Notes: a model not told the origin generated them from the sequence alone. A DNA stretch of 64,000 nt from Nostoc desertorum CM1-VF14 (GCA_019359245.1 JAHHHR010000020.1:1-64000), one strand, 5' to 3'. Numbered from the stretch's first letter, positions 16,644 through 25,585 are shown. A program made the numbers and translations.

Positions 16644-16680
16644 TTTAGCGAATACACCTTTCGACATTAGGATCAAATTC
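16644..16680 (+). promoter_or_regulatory. Conserved upstream block of Crp paralogue 2
   Basis: TAGCGAATACACCTTTCGAC followed by ATTAGGATCAAATTC, matching the block at 15722-15758. Paralogue 3 has no recognisable copy, so its regulation has probably diverged. Confidence 0.5.
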
Positions 16681-16749
16681 TGAAGTTCTTTCCTTGTGCC
16701 TTGATCTGTCTTTTCTAAAGTCACCTATCTTTAAGGAGAGTGACTTTGA

Positions 16750-17496
16750 ATGCCATCAGATAAAAACCTCTTTCAGCAACCACCAAATAAGCTGCTTGCA
16801 GCTTTGCCAGTCAGCGATTATGAACGTCTTGTTCCCCATTTGAAGCTGGTTGCGCTCCCATTACGGAAAGTCCTTTACGAAGCAGCCGAACCGATCGCAC
16901 AGGTCTATTTTCCTGATAAAGCAGTGGTTTCTATAGTCACCACTATGGAAGATGGCTCAATGGTGGAAGCTGGTTTAGTGAGCAATGAAGGCATGGTGGG
17001 TATCCCGGTAATTTTAGGAGACAACACCACAACCACAACAGCGTTTGTGCAGGTTTCGGGTGCTGCTATGCAGATGGATGCAGATATACTGAAAGCCGAG
17101 TTCAATCGAGGCGGAGCTATTCAAACCCTGTTGCTGCGCTACATACAAGCTGTATACTCTGAACTGACGCAAGGAGTTGCCTGCAACCGTCTCCATACAC
17201 TAGAAGAACGGCTGGCTCGTTGGCTACTCACAGTTTCTGACCGTCTGGAATCAGAAGATTTTCCACTTACGCACGAATTTATCTCCCAAATGCTAGGTGT
17301 ACGGCGCTCCGGTGTGACAGTAGCGGCTAGCACCCTGAGCCGAGCCGGAATGATCAGCTACCAACGTGGTCATATTAGCATCCTGAACCGAGAGGATTTG
17401 GAAGCAACTTCTTGTGAGTGTTATCAAGTCATCCAAAAGGAATTTGCTCGGTTACTGGGCATGAAGCCCAGTAACCGAGCCAGAAAATTTTTTTGA
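16750..17496 (+). CDS. Crp/Fnr-family transcription regulator, paralogue 2
   Basis: A 248-residue regulator, closely similar to paralogues 1 and 3 over its whole length (ALPVSDYERLVPHLKLVALP; VSNEGMVGIPVILGDNTTTT; ISQMLGVRRSGVTVAASTLS). It has the same barrel plus winged-helix layout. ATG 16750 follows AAGGAGAGTGACTTTGA. Gene, upstream block, 3' hairpin and downstream palindrome are all duplicated from paralogue 1, which marks a tandem duplication. The C-terminus ends NRARKFF and is encoded by the terminator hairpin. Confidence 0.88.
   Translation: MPSDKNLFQQPPNKLLAALPVSDYERLVPHLKLVALPLRKVLYEAAEPIAQVYFPDKAVVSIVTTMEDGSMVEAGLVSNEGMVGIPVILGDNTTTTTAFVQVSGAAMQMDADILKAEFNRGGAIQTLLLRYIQAVYSELTQGVACNRLHTLEERLARWLLTVSDRLESEDFPLTHEFISQMLGVRRSGVTVAASTLSRAGMISYQRGHISILNREDLEATSCECYQVIQKEFARLLGMKPSNRARKFF
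17446..17480 (+). terminator. Terminator hairpin inside the 3' end of Crp gene 2
   Basis: GCTCGGTTACTGGGC (17446-17460) and GCCCAGTAACCGAGC (17466-17480) form a perfect 15-bp stem with a 5-base loop, followed by AGAAAATTTTTTT. Stem positions 2, 3, 6 and 10 differ from paralogue 1, each compensated in the other arm. Confidence 0.8.
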
Positions 17497-17503
17497 GTTA
17501 GGT

Positions 17504-17517
17504 GTGCGAAACCGAAC
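17504..17517. promoter_or_regulatory. GTNNG-AAAC-CNNAC palindrome, copy 2
   Basis: GTGCGAAACCGAAC followed by AGAC, 8 bases after the stop of Crp gene 2. One stem position is mismatched compared with copies 1 and 3. Confidence 0.4.
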
Positions 17518-17709
17518 AGACTAGAATCTATCCCACTATTCTAAAAATCTCTACTTTTTGTCGTAAAATGTGCTTCAAAAGCTTAATTTTTCGTTTTCAT
17601 TTTTCAATAAAATTCAGTTTTGTAGCACAAATATTATTAGTGGGATAGCTTCTAGCAAAAGTAACTTGATTTAGAATTATGAATAAGCAAATTTCTCTTT
17701 TAATGTTCA

Positions 17710-18441
17710 GTGAGCGACAACCCTGTTAAGCCGCAGGTAAATAAGTTACTCGCGACTTTGCCAACTAGTGATTATGAGCGTCTTATTCCGCACCTGAAGT
17801 TAGTTCCCCTTCCCACTCGGCAAGTCCTTTACGAACCAGGAGAACCCATCACACACGTCTATTTTCCCCAACACGCAGTGATTTCTATAGTCACTAGTAT
17901 GAAAGATGGATCGACAGTGGAAGTTGGGATAGTGAGTAATGAAGGCATGGTGGGTATCCCAGTAATTTTAGGAGGCAACACAACAACCACAAAAGCGTTT
18001 GTCCAAGTTGCGGGCGCTGGAATGCAGATGGATGCAGATGTTTTGAGAACCGAGTTCAAACGGGGCGGAGCTATTCAAAACCTGCTGCTGCGCTATCTAC
18101 GAGCTATATATACCGAACTTACACAATCATGTGCCTGCAACCGTCTTCATACATTGGAAGAACGGCTGGCTCGTTGGCTTTTGACAGTATCTGACCGTTT
18201 GGAATCAGAAGAATTTCCGTTGACGCAAGAATTTATTGCCCAGATGCTGGGTGTACGGCGCTCCGGTGTGACAGTAGCGGCTAGTACCCTCAGCCGAGCC
18301 GGAATGATTCGCTATCAGCGTGGTCAAATTAACATTTTGAACCGAGAAGATTTGGAAGCAACTTCCTGCGAGTGTTATCGAGTCATCCAAAACGAATATT
18401 CTCGCTTGCTGGGGAATCAGCCAAGGCGCGTAGGCGCGTAG
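17710..18441 (+). CDS. Crp/Fnr-family transcription regulator, paralogue 3
   Basis: A 243-residue paralogue of the two preceding genes, with the barrel (EPGEPITHVYFPQHAVISIV) and winged helix (IAQMLGVRRSGVTVAASTLS). The start is GTG 17710; the ATG seven bases upstream is out of frame. The coding 3' end no longer forms a clean terminator: CTTGCTGGGGAATCAGCCAAGG is only partly complementary, and a GGCGCGTAGGCGCGTAG repeat has been added before the stop. A response regulator gene follows 180 bases later. Confidence 0.87.
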   Translation: MSDNPVKPQVNKLLATLPTSDYERLIPHLKLVPLPTRQVLYEPGEPITHVYFPQHAVISIVTSMKDGSTVEVGIVSNEGMVGIPVILGGNTTTTKAFVQVAGAGMQMDADVLRTEFKRGGAIQNLLLRYLRAIYTELTQSCACNRLHTLEERLARWLLTVSDRLESEEFPLTQEFIAQMLGVRRSGVTVAASTLSRAGMIRYQRGQINILNREDLEATSCECYRVIQNEYSRLLGNQPRRVGA

Positions 18442-18486
18442 CCCGTCGTAAACATCGCTGATGAGTAAATAATTATAAGTTACTAT

Positions 18487-18500
18487 GTCTGAAACCGGAC
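18487..18500. promoter_or_regulatory. GTNNG-AAAC-CNNAC palindrome, copy 3
   Basis: GTCTGAAACCGGAC followed by AGAC. With a G.U pair the 5-bp stem is complete. It lies between Crp gene 3 and the response regulator. Confidence 0.4.
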
Positions 18501-18619
18501 AGACGCTTGCTCTTAGTTCCATTAAGATTTAATAAAGTAGGCATCAGATGGCATTTACAAATATGTGCCTTTGATCGAATTGCTAATAAAGATGTTTGAA
18601 CTATAGCGCGGTAAAAGTA

Positions 18620-19036
18620 ATGTTTAATTATAATCAATCGATGTCTTTTAAAGGTCTGCGATTGCTCGTTGTGGATGATGACCCTGATACTAGGACATTA
18701 CTTAGCTTCTTGTTTGAATTAGACGGGGCAGAAATTATCACAGCAGCTTCGGCAGGTGATGCTTTAGAAATAATGTCATTGTTTAAACCAGACATCTTGA
18801 TTAGTGACATTTACTTACCAGATGAGAACGGCTGTTCACTGCTGAAGAAGATCAGAAATCTGGAAGCAAAGCGAGGGAGGAGGATTCCAGCTATTGCTCT
18901 GACAGCATCTGCTTACGACGAAGACCGGACTCGTGCATTGTCAGCAGGTTATGATATATACCGATGCAAGCCTATAGACTTAGACGATTTATCTGCTACG
19001 GTTGCTAATTTAGCTAGACTCGAACAATACGCTTGA
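18620..19036 (+). CDS. Single-domain response regulator (receiver only)
   Basis: A 138-residue CheY-like receiver: acidic pair in LLVVDDDPDTR, phospho-acceptor Asp63 in DILISDIYLPDENG, Thr in AIALTASA and Lys in YRCKPIDLDDL. No output domain. ATG 18620 was chosen; ATG 18641 (MSFKGLRLLVV) is an equally possible start. It may act as a phospho-relay or protein-interaction switch. No kinase is next to it; the Crp cluster lies just upstream on the same strand. Confidence 0.88.
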   Translation: MFNYNQSMSFKGLRLLVVDDDPDTRTLLSFLFELDGAEIITAASAGDALEIMSLFKPDILISDIYLPDENGCSLLKKIRNLEAKRGRRIPAIALTASAYDEDRTRALSAGYDIYRCKPIDLDDLSATVANLARLEQYA

Positions 19037-19861
19037 CATATTTAAATGCACAAGGGGGAGGCTAGTAAAGCAAGAAAGTTTAAAGCAAATTTTATTTATC
19101 TTGAAAATGCGATGTCTACTGCGGATTATGTCAACGCCTGGTGATTTTTATCCAAATCAGGGCGTATGGGTAGCCCGTTGTAGATATCGCATTTTCTTAG
19201 GAATTCTTTTGACTAATTTTATTGAAACAGAATTCAGGAGTCAGGAGTCATAAGCTGTTAAGCATTTAATTTGCACATTGAGATCGCAGGGGGCAGGGGG
19301 GCAGGGGGCAAGGGAGAGTTTTTACAGCTTTTATTCCCATGAAAATGGTGCAATTTAAATGGCGATTAGCTTATCATGTCCGCTTGATTGCTTATTCAAC
19401 CCGAAGAACCCCACCCCGCCGATAAATTGGGGGGCAAAAAGCTCTCAAAATCCCCTTTAAAAAGGGGGATTTAGGGGGATCAACACACATTTTGCACCCA
19501 GCAAAAAGATGTGTGTACACCGTAGCCGCAAGCGGAGAGAGATTGGGGTGCAATGAGTGTGGGAATCGTAACTAAATTATGCGGACATGCTCTCAGAATT
19601 CAGGAGTCAGAATTAATTTTGCGCCACTGACGGATAGCGTAGCAGAAGCGAGCCTTATCCCAATGGGAGAAGCTAAAGGCTAACGAGCGTCTTGATTCTG
19701 GCTTCTGAATTGAGAATAGCTCAATTCTTCAATCTTTCTTAACTTCGCTACCAACAAAAACCTTTTAAAATACAGAGATATAAAATATACTAAGAATAAA
19801 TACAGAGAAAACTAAAGTAATTCTCTGTGAATACTCATTTTTTCATATAAAGAGGTGCATT
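19037..19861. other. 825-base gene-free region with several repeat elements
   Basis: It holds an inverted pair around 19103-19196 (GAAAATGCGATGTCTAC / GTAGATATCGCATTTTC), a MITE-like element at 19251-19373, a CCCCTTTAAAAAGGGGG palindrome near 19451, TGTGTGTACACCGTAGC near 19510 and a GAATTCAGGAGTCAG unit. AT-rich leader DNA precedes the next gene, with AAAGAGGTGCATT as ribosome-binding region. I see no coding sequence. Confidence 0.6.
19251..19373. repeat. MITE-like element, TAAGCT family
   Basis: Left end TAAGCTGTTAAGCATTTAA and right end, read inverted, TAAGCTAATCGCCATTTAA share TAAGCT, CATTTAA and TTGCAC. The middle is a GCAGGGGG tandem tract. Related copies: 44469-44559, 57838-57969, 62615-62698, 62804-62928. 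No ORF. Confidence 0.6.
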
Positions 19862-20530
19862 ATGGAATATCTTGCTTATTCTCAGATGTTTATTGCTCAA
19901 GAAGAGGCATCTCGAAACACCAAATATAATCTGCCTCAATCTCAATTAGACAGCAAAAAAGCTCTTAAATCTTCTAACATTGTTATTACTAAAGAAGAAA
20001 CATCTAGAATCTTCAGACCTAAATTCAATTGGAAAAAACTTCTTAAATCTTCAGCTTGGTTAGCTTTAGCTGGTGTTGGTGTATTACTTATTGCTGCTGC
20101 CCAAATTCAAATGAGTTCGGCTGCATTTGTCAGAACTAACGGCAGTTGTTTGCGTATCCGTACAGGCCCAAGCACTAACTACTCATATGTAGGATGTGTA
20201 CCAAATGGCACAACGCTTCCAGCGATTGAAAGATATGAAAACGGTTTTGCTAGGCTTTCTACGGGTAGATACGTTTTCGCTCGATGGGTTGGTGATAGAC
20301 CTAACTATGCCCCTGTGACTAGACCTGGTGGTGTTGGTGGTTCAGTCATTCTTACTCGTGGTTCTAGAGGTCAGCTTGTAAGAAACGTTCAAACAGCTTT
20401 AGGTAATCTCAGAGTTGATGGAGTTTACGGCCCAGAAACTGTTAGCCAAGTCCGAAACTTTCAGGCAAGTAGAGGTTTACTTGTAGATGGTGTAGTGGGC
20501 CCTCAAACTCGAGTAGCTTTGGGTATTTAG
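19862..20530 (+). CDS. Membrane-anchored SH3b and peptidoglycan-binding protein
   Basis: A 222-residue protein: N-terminal cytoplasmic stretch (1-60), one membrane segment (about 65-81, SAWLALAGVGVLLIAAA), a bacterial SH3 domain (about 88-147, CLRIRTGPSTNYSYVGCVPN) with a likely Cys pair, and a PG_binding_1 domain (about 162-220, GSRGQLVRNVQTAL; VDGVYGPETVSQVRNFQASR). The exported part probably binds the cell wall. No catalytic domain is present. ATG 19862 follows AAAGAGGTGCATT. Confidence 0.87.
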   Translation: MEYLAYSQMFIAQEEASRNTKYNLPQSQLDSKKALKSSNIVITKEETSRIFRPKFNWKKLLKSSAWLALAGVGVLLIAAAQIQMSSAAFVRTNGSCLRIRTGPSTNYSYVGCVPNGTTLPAIERYENGFARLSTGRYVFARWVGDRPNYAPVTRPGGVGGSVILTRGSRGQLVRNVQTALGNLRVDGVYGPETVSQVRNFQASRGLLVDGVVGPQTRVALGI

Positions 20531-20570
20531 TTAAAAGCTACCCTTTGAAAATCCCGTTTTAAAAAAAAGA

Positions 20571-20594
20571 AAAACCGGGATAAAAGCCGGTTTT
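20571..20594. terminator. Bidirectional terminator between convergent genes
   Basis: AAAACCGG (20571-20578) and CCGGTTTT (20587-20594) form an 8-bp stem. T-rich tails occur on both strands, so it can end both the SH3-protein transcript and the wecB transcript. Confidence 0.65.
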
Positions 20595-20632
20595 ATAGAT
20601 GCACCCTGAAAAACAGAAATTTTGCATTTTGT

Positions 20633-21757
20633 TTAAGTTGCTGATGAAAGACCCAGGTAATTTTGTACAATCTGCAAAATGCGCTCTGCTGCATGGCCAT
20701 CCCCAAAGGGATTAATTGCATTTGCCATAGCTTCATAAGCATCTGGATCACTGAGTAACTCAGCAGCATTTGCAAAAATGTTCTTACTCGTAGTGCCTAC
20801 AAGTTTGGCTGTACCGGCTGCAACAGCCTCTGGTCTTTCGGTGGTGTCTCTTAAAACCAGTACTGGTTTTCCCAAACTGGGGGCTTCTTCTTGCAAGCCA
20901 CCAGAATCAGTGAGCAAAAGATGCGATCGCCCAATTGCTCCCACCAATTCGCCATAATCGAGAGGATCTGTCAAGAAAATTCGGGGATGATTCCCTAAAA
21001 GCTCTTGTAACGGAACTCGTACTGTGGGATTGCGGTGTAATGGTAATAGCAAAGCTGTATCAGGAAACTTGTCTAATATCTGTAAAAAGCTCTGAGCGAT
21101 CGCTTGTAGAGGTTCGCCCCAATTCTCCCGACGATGAACTGTTGCTAACAGAACGCGGTATGAATTCCAGTCTAAGCCTGGTACATTACAACCTGCTTGG
21201 GTTGCAGCTACATTCAATAGCGCATCAATTACCGTGTTACCAGTCATGTGAATTTCACCCAAAACACCAGAACGGTGCAAGTTTTCCACAGCCCAAGGAG
21301 TCGGCGCAAAGTGCAACTGAGTAATTTGAGAAATCAACCGCCGATTAGCTTCTTCTGGGTAAGGATTGAAGATATCATCAGTTCTTAATCCTGCTTCTAC
21401 ATGACCGATAGGGATTTTTTGATAAAAAGCTGCCAAAGCTGCGGCAAAAGCCGTGGTAGTGTCTCCCTGCACCACCACTAAATCTGGTTTTTTCTCCTTA
21501 AATAATGCTTCTAATCCTTGTAAACTACGGCAGGTAATATCATTTAGAGATTGCTGAACCTGCATAATTTCCAAGTCATAATCTGCCTTGATGTTGAACA
21601 GCTGCATAACTTGTTCAACCATCTCTCGATGCTGTCCAGTTAAAATTACTTGTGACTCAAAACTTGAAGATTTTTGAAAAGCCTGAATCACTGGAGCTAG
21701 TTTAATCGCTTCTGGACGAGTACCCAAGATAATGCAAACGCGTTTTTTATTAGTCAT
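20633..21757 (-). CDS. wecB: UDP-N-acetylglucosamine 2-epimerase (non-hydrolysing)
   Basis: A 374-residue enzyme interconverting UDP-GlcNAc and UDP-ManNAc for surface polysaccharides. The start ICIILGTRPEAIKLAPV, QGDTTTAFAAALAAF, VEAGLRTDDIFNPYPEEANR, TVHRRENWG and LTDSGGLQEEAPSLGKPVLV with RDTTERPE are all family hallmarks, including the Asp and Glu catalytic region and the allosteric site. The length is normal. It is transcribed alone, away from the repeats upstream. Confidence 0.96.
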   Translation of the reverse strand: MTNKKRVCIILGTRPEAIKLAPVIQAFQKSSSFESQVILTGQHREMVEQVMQLFNIKADYDLEIMQVQQSLNDITCRSLQGLEALFKEKKPDLVVVQGDTTTAFAAALAAFYQKIPIGHVEAGLRTDDIFNPYPEEANRRLISQITQLHFAPTPWAVENLHRSGVLGEIHMTGNTVIDALLNVAATQAGCNVPGLDWNSYRVLLATVHRRENWGEPLQAIAQSFLQILDKFPDTALLLPLHRNPTVRVPLQELLGNHPRIFLTDPLDYGELVGAIGRSHLLLTDSGGLQEEAPSLGKPVLVLRDTTERPEAVAAGTAKLVGTTSKNIFANAAELLSDPDAYEAMANAINPFGDGHAAERILQIVQNYLGLSSAT

Positions 21758-21878
21758 TTGTCATTAAGTCATCTGTCATTTGCCAATGGTTATAGTCAAT
21801 GTTCTATGGCCAATAGTCAATAGTTAGCGATCAATCATCACACAAATCATAAATATAAAAGGATAAATCACACAAAAA
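21758..21878. repeat. CATTTGTCATT-type simple repeats upstream of wecB
   Basis: Short TAGTCATTTGTCATT and CCAATAGTCAATAG units, similar to those after the AIM24 gene. No gene. Confidence 0.4.
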
Positions 21879-22056
21879 GCATGAAAAAACCCGGCTTAAT
21901 CGGGCAGATGCACTGTTTATCAAATTTCATCTCTAATGATTACATTTTAATCTCACAAGTAAAATCGCAAAAGCATGAAAAAACCCGGCTTAACCGGGCA
22001 GACGCACTGTTTGTCGTATTCACCTGTAATGACTACATTTTAATCTCACAAGTTAA
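21879..22056. repeat. 94-bp tandem duplication with hairpin
   Basis: Two direct copies (starting 21879 and 21973) of a unit beginning AGCATGAAAAAACCCGGCTT and ending CATTTTAATCTCACAAGT. Each holds CCCGGCTTAA-CGGG, a small hairpin. The second copy runs into the C-terminal codons of the next reverse-strand gene. Confidence 0.75.
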
Positions 22057-22407
22057 AGGGCAAGCAGCGTAGACACTCGTCTGCATTTGGTCTGCCTCTC
22101 CATGCAGCCAGCTTAACCATTTGATTTCATTAGGATGAACTCCTTTAAGAGTTAGTACACCCGCAGCTAATACAACTGCCATGACATTAAACATTATTAA
22201 AGCACCTGCTACAAGCAAAACAGCACTAACAGGCATCACAGATTGCAAGATGATCGACAACAGACATCCGACCGTAGCCATCAATACAACTAGTGGAAAG
22301 CCGACAACCAACAAGCATACTGCTAATGTAAAAGTCCATATTAAAAAGCTTTTAATCATCAACAAGGAGTAGGTCTTTCCTTGATTAGAGCTTTGAGCAG
22401 AAACCAT
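22033..22407 (-). CDS. Small hydrophobic membrane protein, unknown
   Basis: A 124-residue protein with two to three hydrophobic helices (FLIWTFTLAVCLLVVGFPLV; LMATVGCLLSIILQSV; VSAVLLVAGALIMFNVMAVV) and a polar tail. ATG 22407 follows GGGAGGAAAAGTC; the in-frame ATG at 22422 lies inside that ribosome-binding site. The last residues (about AACPLTCEIKM) are encoded by the end of the 94-bp repeat, so the repeat may have replaced the native C-terminus. I do not recognise the family. Confidence 0.6.
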   Translation of the reverse strand: MVSAQSSNQGKTYSLLMIKSFLIWTFTLAVCLLVVGFPLVVLMATVGCLLSIILQSVMPVSAVLLVAGALIMFNVMAVVLAAGVLTLKGVHPNEIKWLSWLHGEADQMQTSVYAACPLTCEIKM

Positions 22408-23141
22408 GACTTTTCCTCCCAAAAATACACAACGAATTTTAATTTTTCAGTCATATCTCGCTTTTTGCGAGTAAACTGAATTCTTTCCTCAGTGAAATTA
22501 AGTATATAAAAACTAATTGGGAAAATGAGCATTTAGTTACTAAAGTTTACAGTCAATTTTTTGTAATTGTGAATATAAACTCAAGTTTCTATCTATTAAA
22601 AAAACCTGCTTTCTGCATCTATCTTCAGGTATATCGCATCAAAACTATAAGCTTTTAACTTTGATCCCCAGGACATTACTCCTATTCAACTTAACATTTC
22701 TTATAAAAACTAGGAGTCGTTCTCATAATTTATAGATGGGCTGAATAAATGAGCTGCTAGTGTTTATGCTGTTAATTGCTGGCAATTCGTGTCCATGCGT
22801 GGGAGAAATTTCTCATCTAAAGGCTTAGAATATTTATGTTTTATTAAAAGTATTATAAATTACTAACCAATCTCTGTATTTTTTCTGAGGGGTTTTGAGT
22901 ACTTGCGTGTGTTAAACCATGTTAGATAAGTTAAATAATTTCTCTCAATATTCTGAGTAGTGGAATTTCAGGAAAAAAAGATACAGATTGAGGTGGATGA
23001 AATGGATTGACCGTGGCTCTAGAGTTTCAATTGCCTTTCATCACCGCTAAAGCTAGCACACAAGCATTCTCCAAAAGTCATTGAAACAAGTGACTTGACT
23101 TCTTGTTAATTCAACTTTTTAACTACCAAATGTGAAGATAT
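22408..23141. other. Gene-free region between divergent genes
   Basis: About 730 AT-rich bases between a reverse-strand membrane gene and pilT. A small hairpin CTCGCTTTTTGCGAG lies near 22459. I found no coding relic or clear promoter. It must hold divergent promoters. Confidence 0.4.
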
Positions 23142-24416
23142 ATGACAGAATCACAGTCTCCATTAAATTCTAACTCTGCTGCCGGACGTAACCTGCCACC
23201 AATGCCGCCACCACCGCCAACCTCTAGTACGCAACGACAGATGACACAAACATTGGATATGTCAATGGATAGAAGCACCAATGCACCTGTTGCAGGTCAT
23301 CGTCCGGGTAGTCCACCGCCAATCCCTAGTTCAGTTCGCCCTAAAAACAGCATTCCGCAAATCACTTTAGCGAAGTTAATCAAGGAAGCTTACGATCAAG
23401 GATATTCTGACTTGCACTTGGGTGTAGGTGAAGCGCCCCGCTTCCGCAACCGAGGAGAAATTCAAACAACGGATTATCCAGAAACAGATAAAGAAACTTT
23501 TATGAATTGGTTGCGGGAGGTGATGACTGAGGGGGAAATTCAACGCTTTGAAGAACACTTAGAATTTGACGGAGCAACTCAATACGACTTTGCTCGCGTG
23601 CGGATTAATATTTTTGGCTCCCTCAAAGGTCCTGCAATGGTGTTGCGGTTGATTCCGTTGAAAATCTTAACTATGGAACAGTTGAACTTACCCCCAATTT
23701 TGCGAGATATTTGTCATCACCACAAAGGTTTAATTTTGGTAACTGGCCCCACTGGTTCGGGTAAGTCTACCACAATGGCAGCGATGATTGACTACATCAA
23801 CAAAGAGATGGCCAAGCATATCATCACTATTGAAGACCCGATAGAATTTGTCCATCAAAGTCGTAAGTCTTTAGTCAAACAGCGCGAAGTGGGAATGCAC
23901 ACCCGGAAATTTGACAATGCTTTGAAAGCAGCCTTGCGGGAAGACCCAGATTTGATTCTGGTAGGTGAAATGCGGGATAAAGAAACAGTCAACACCGCCC
24001 TAAAAGCCGCTCAGACTGGTCACTTAGTTATGGGAACCCTCCACACCAATAGCGCTGTTAAAACCATTGAGCGGATTCTCAACCTCTACTCTGGTGAAGA
24101 ACAGGATGCAATGCGGGTGGCAATTTCTGAGTCTTTAGTGGCAGTCATTGCCCAAGGTTTATGCCGCACAACCGACGGGAAGCGGGCTGCTTTCCACGAT
24201 GTGTTGATTAACACTGAAGCTATTAAAGAATGGATCAAAGATGGTAAATATGATGAAATTAGCGAGTTGATGAAACAAGCTGGCTTTGACGGCATGATTA
24301 CGATGAATCAGTCGTTGCTCAATCTCTATCAAGACGGTCGCATCACAGAAGAAACTGCTTTAGAAATGTCACCAACTCCTAACGAAATGGCACAGTTTCT
24401 CCGAGGTCGAGTTTAA
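23142..24416 (+). CDS. pilT: PilT-family type IV pilus retraction ATPase
   Basis: A 424-residue secretion ATPase. Residues 1-70 are a disordered Pro/Ser-rich extension (PPMPPPPPTSS). Then follow the N-terminal PAS-like domain (SDLHLGVGEAPRFRNRG) and the RecA-like core: Walker A GPTGSGKST (202-210), Asp box ITIEDPIEF, Walker B LILVGEMRD, and His box TGHLVMGTLHTN. PilT-type features include GMITMNQSLLNLYQDGRIT near the end. It powers pilus retraction for motility or DNA uptake. With the N-terminal extension it may be the second cyanobacterial PilT rather than the canonical one. The KaiB-domain gene follows. Confidence 0.92.
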   Translation: MTESQSPLNSNSAAGRNLPPMPPPPPTSSTQRQMTQTLDMSMDRSTNAPVAGHRPGSPPPIPSSVRPKNSIPQITLAKLIKEAYDQGYSDLHLGVGEAPRFRNRGEIQTTDYPETDKETFMNWLREVMTEGEIQRFEEHLEFDGATQYDFARVRINIFGSLKGPAMVLRLIPLKILTMEQLNLPPILRDICHHHKGLILVTGPTGSGKSTTMAAMIDYINKEMAKHIITIEDPIEFVHQSRKSLVKQREVGMHTRKFDNALKAALREDPDLILVGEMRDKETVNTALKAAQTGHLVMGTLHTNSAVKTIERILNLYSGEEQDAMRVAISESLVAVIAQGLCRTTDGKRAAFHDVLINTEAIKEWIKDGKYDEISELMKQAGFDGMITMNQSLLNLYQDGRITEETALEMSPTPNEMAQFLRGRV

Positions 24417-24419
24417 GAT

Positions 24420-24575
24420 TGGGAACTGGGCATGGGGCATGGGGCATGGGGCATGGGACATTGGCAAGAGGACTTGGGGACAAGGAGAATTGGGGACAAG
24501 GGGAAAGACTTGTTTCAAGTTCTCACCTCTTGTCCCCTTGTCCCCCTCATCTCCCTCATCCCCCAGTCCCAAATA
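24420..24575. repeat. GGGGCATGG repeats and GGGACAAGG element, copy B
   Basis: Starts with GGGGCATGGGGCATGG, then an inverted copy of the 2780-2915 element with core GACTTGTTTCAAGTTC. It lies directly after the pilT stop and could act as a transcript 3' structure. Confidence 0.65.
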
Positions 24576-24654
24576 TTTTTCTAATCCTGGTTGCGGTTAT
24601 AGCTAAGGTAAAAGGTAAAAGAGAGAATTTTTTACTTTTAGCTTCCTAGCCTCT

Positions 24655-25422
24655 GTGAATAACTTAACGACAAACAAACTATCTACACCCCAGTTGTTTA
24701 AAGGCATTGCCCTATTTACGCCTGGAGGAGATTTAATTTACTGCATCGACCCTAGTAAACAGGGTCGATGGCACTTGCATTTGTGCTCGGCTTTGCAAGA
24801 AATCTTAGATTTGCCAGAACCACCGCACTTTTTAGTACCTTGTTATACTGCAACTATTGATAATTGGTTAGATCCACGCAGTCAAAAAGTCCGAACTTTC
24901 GCTGAAGCTTATCCGGCTGTAATTAGACATCAAGCTTTGCTTAATGCCATTTTTGGCACAAGGGAGTTAGTATGGCAAGCAGCTCCCTGGCAGGAGGGGT
25001 TGTGCGATCGCATGGTGTTAACAACTTATCGTTCATCATTCCCGCAGCTTTGGGAGGATCACGATTTAATTGTCCGTCTAGACCTCTCTGAACCTGTACC
25101 AAAATACCACCAACCAGTAATAGTACAAAAAAAGGAAGTCATGACACAAGGCTATGTTCTGCGATTGTTTGTTGCAGGACATAGCAGTACCACCGAACGC
25201 ATTCTCAAAAATTTACACGAATTGTTGGAGCGATCGCTGGGACATCCTTATACTCTGAAGGTTATTGATGTTTTAAGTCATCCAGAACAAGCAGAACTCA
25301 ATCAGGTTTCTGCAACTCCTACCCTTGTCAAGGTTTGGCCTCACCCAATTCGGCGAATCGTTGGAGAGTTGGATCATGTAGAAAAGATTTTACAGATGTT
25401 ATCTGTTAAAGAGAATTTTTAA
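24655..25422 (+). CDS. KaiB-like domain protein with N-terminal extension
   Basis: A 255-residue protein from a GTG start. Residues 167-240 are a KaiB-like thioredoxin fold (YVLRLFVAGHSSTTERILKN; VIDVLSHPEQAELNQVSATP; TLVKVWPHPIRRIVGEL), matching the layout of circadian KaiB. Residues 1-160 form an unfamiliar domain (LFKGIALFTPGGDLIYCIDP; LDLPEPPHFLVPCYTATIDN). Canonical KaiB is only about 100 residues and sits beside kaiA and kaiC, which are absent here, so this is a KaiB relative rather than the clock protein. It follows pilT on the same strand. Confidence 0.8.
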   Translation: MNNLTTNKLSTPQLFKGIALFTPGGDLIYCIDPSKQGRWHLHLCSALQEILDLPEPPHFLVPCYTATIDNWLDPRSQKVRTFAEAYPAVIRHQALLNAIFGTRELVWQAAPWQEGLCDRMVLTTYRSSFPQLWEDHDLIVRLDLSEPVPKYHQPVIVQKKEVMTQGYVLRLFVAGHSSTTERILKNLHELLERSLGHPYTLKVIDVLSHPEQAELNQVSATPTLVKVWPHPIRRIVGELDHVEKILQMLSVKENF

Positions 25423-25585
25423 GTTTGGACTAGAGTGAGTTCTTTGGAGAGCTAGAGGCATAAGCTGAATTCCTGCGATCGCATCACAATTGATAATCAC
25501 CATAGCAAGAGAATTATGGACTCACTTAGCAAATTAATTAACTCAAGCGATCGCTTACAATACAGTCAAATATTAGATGGTAACT

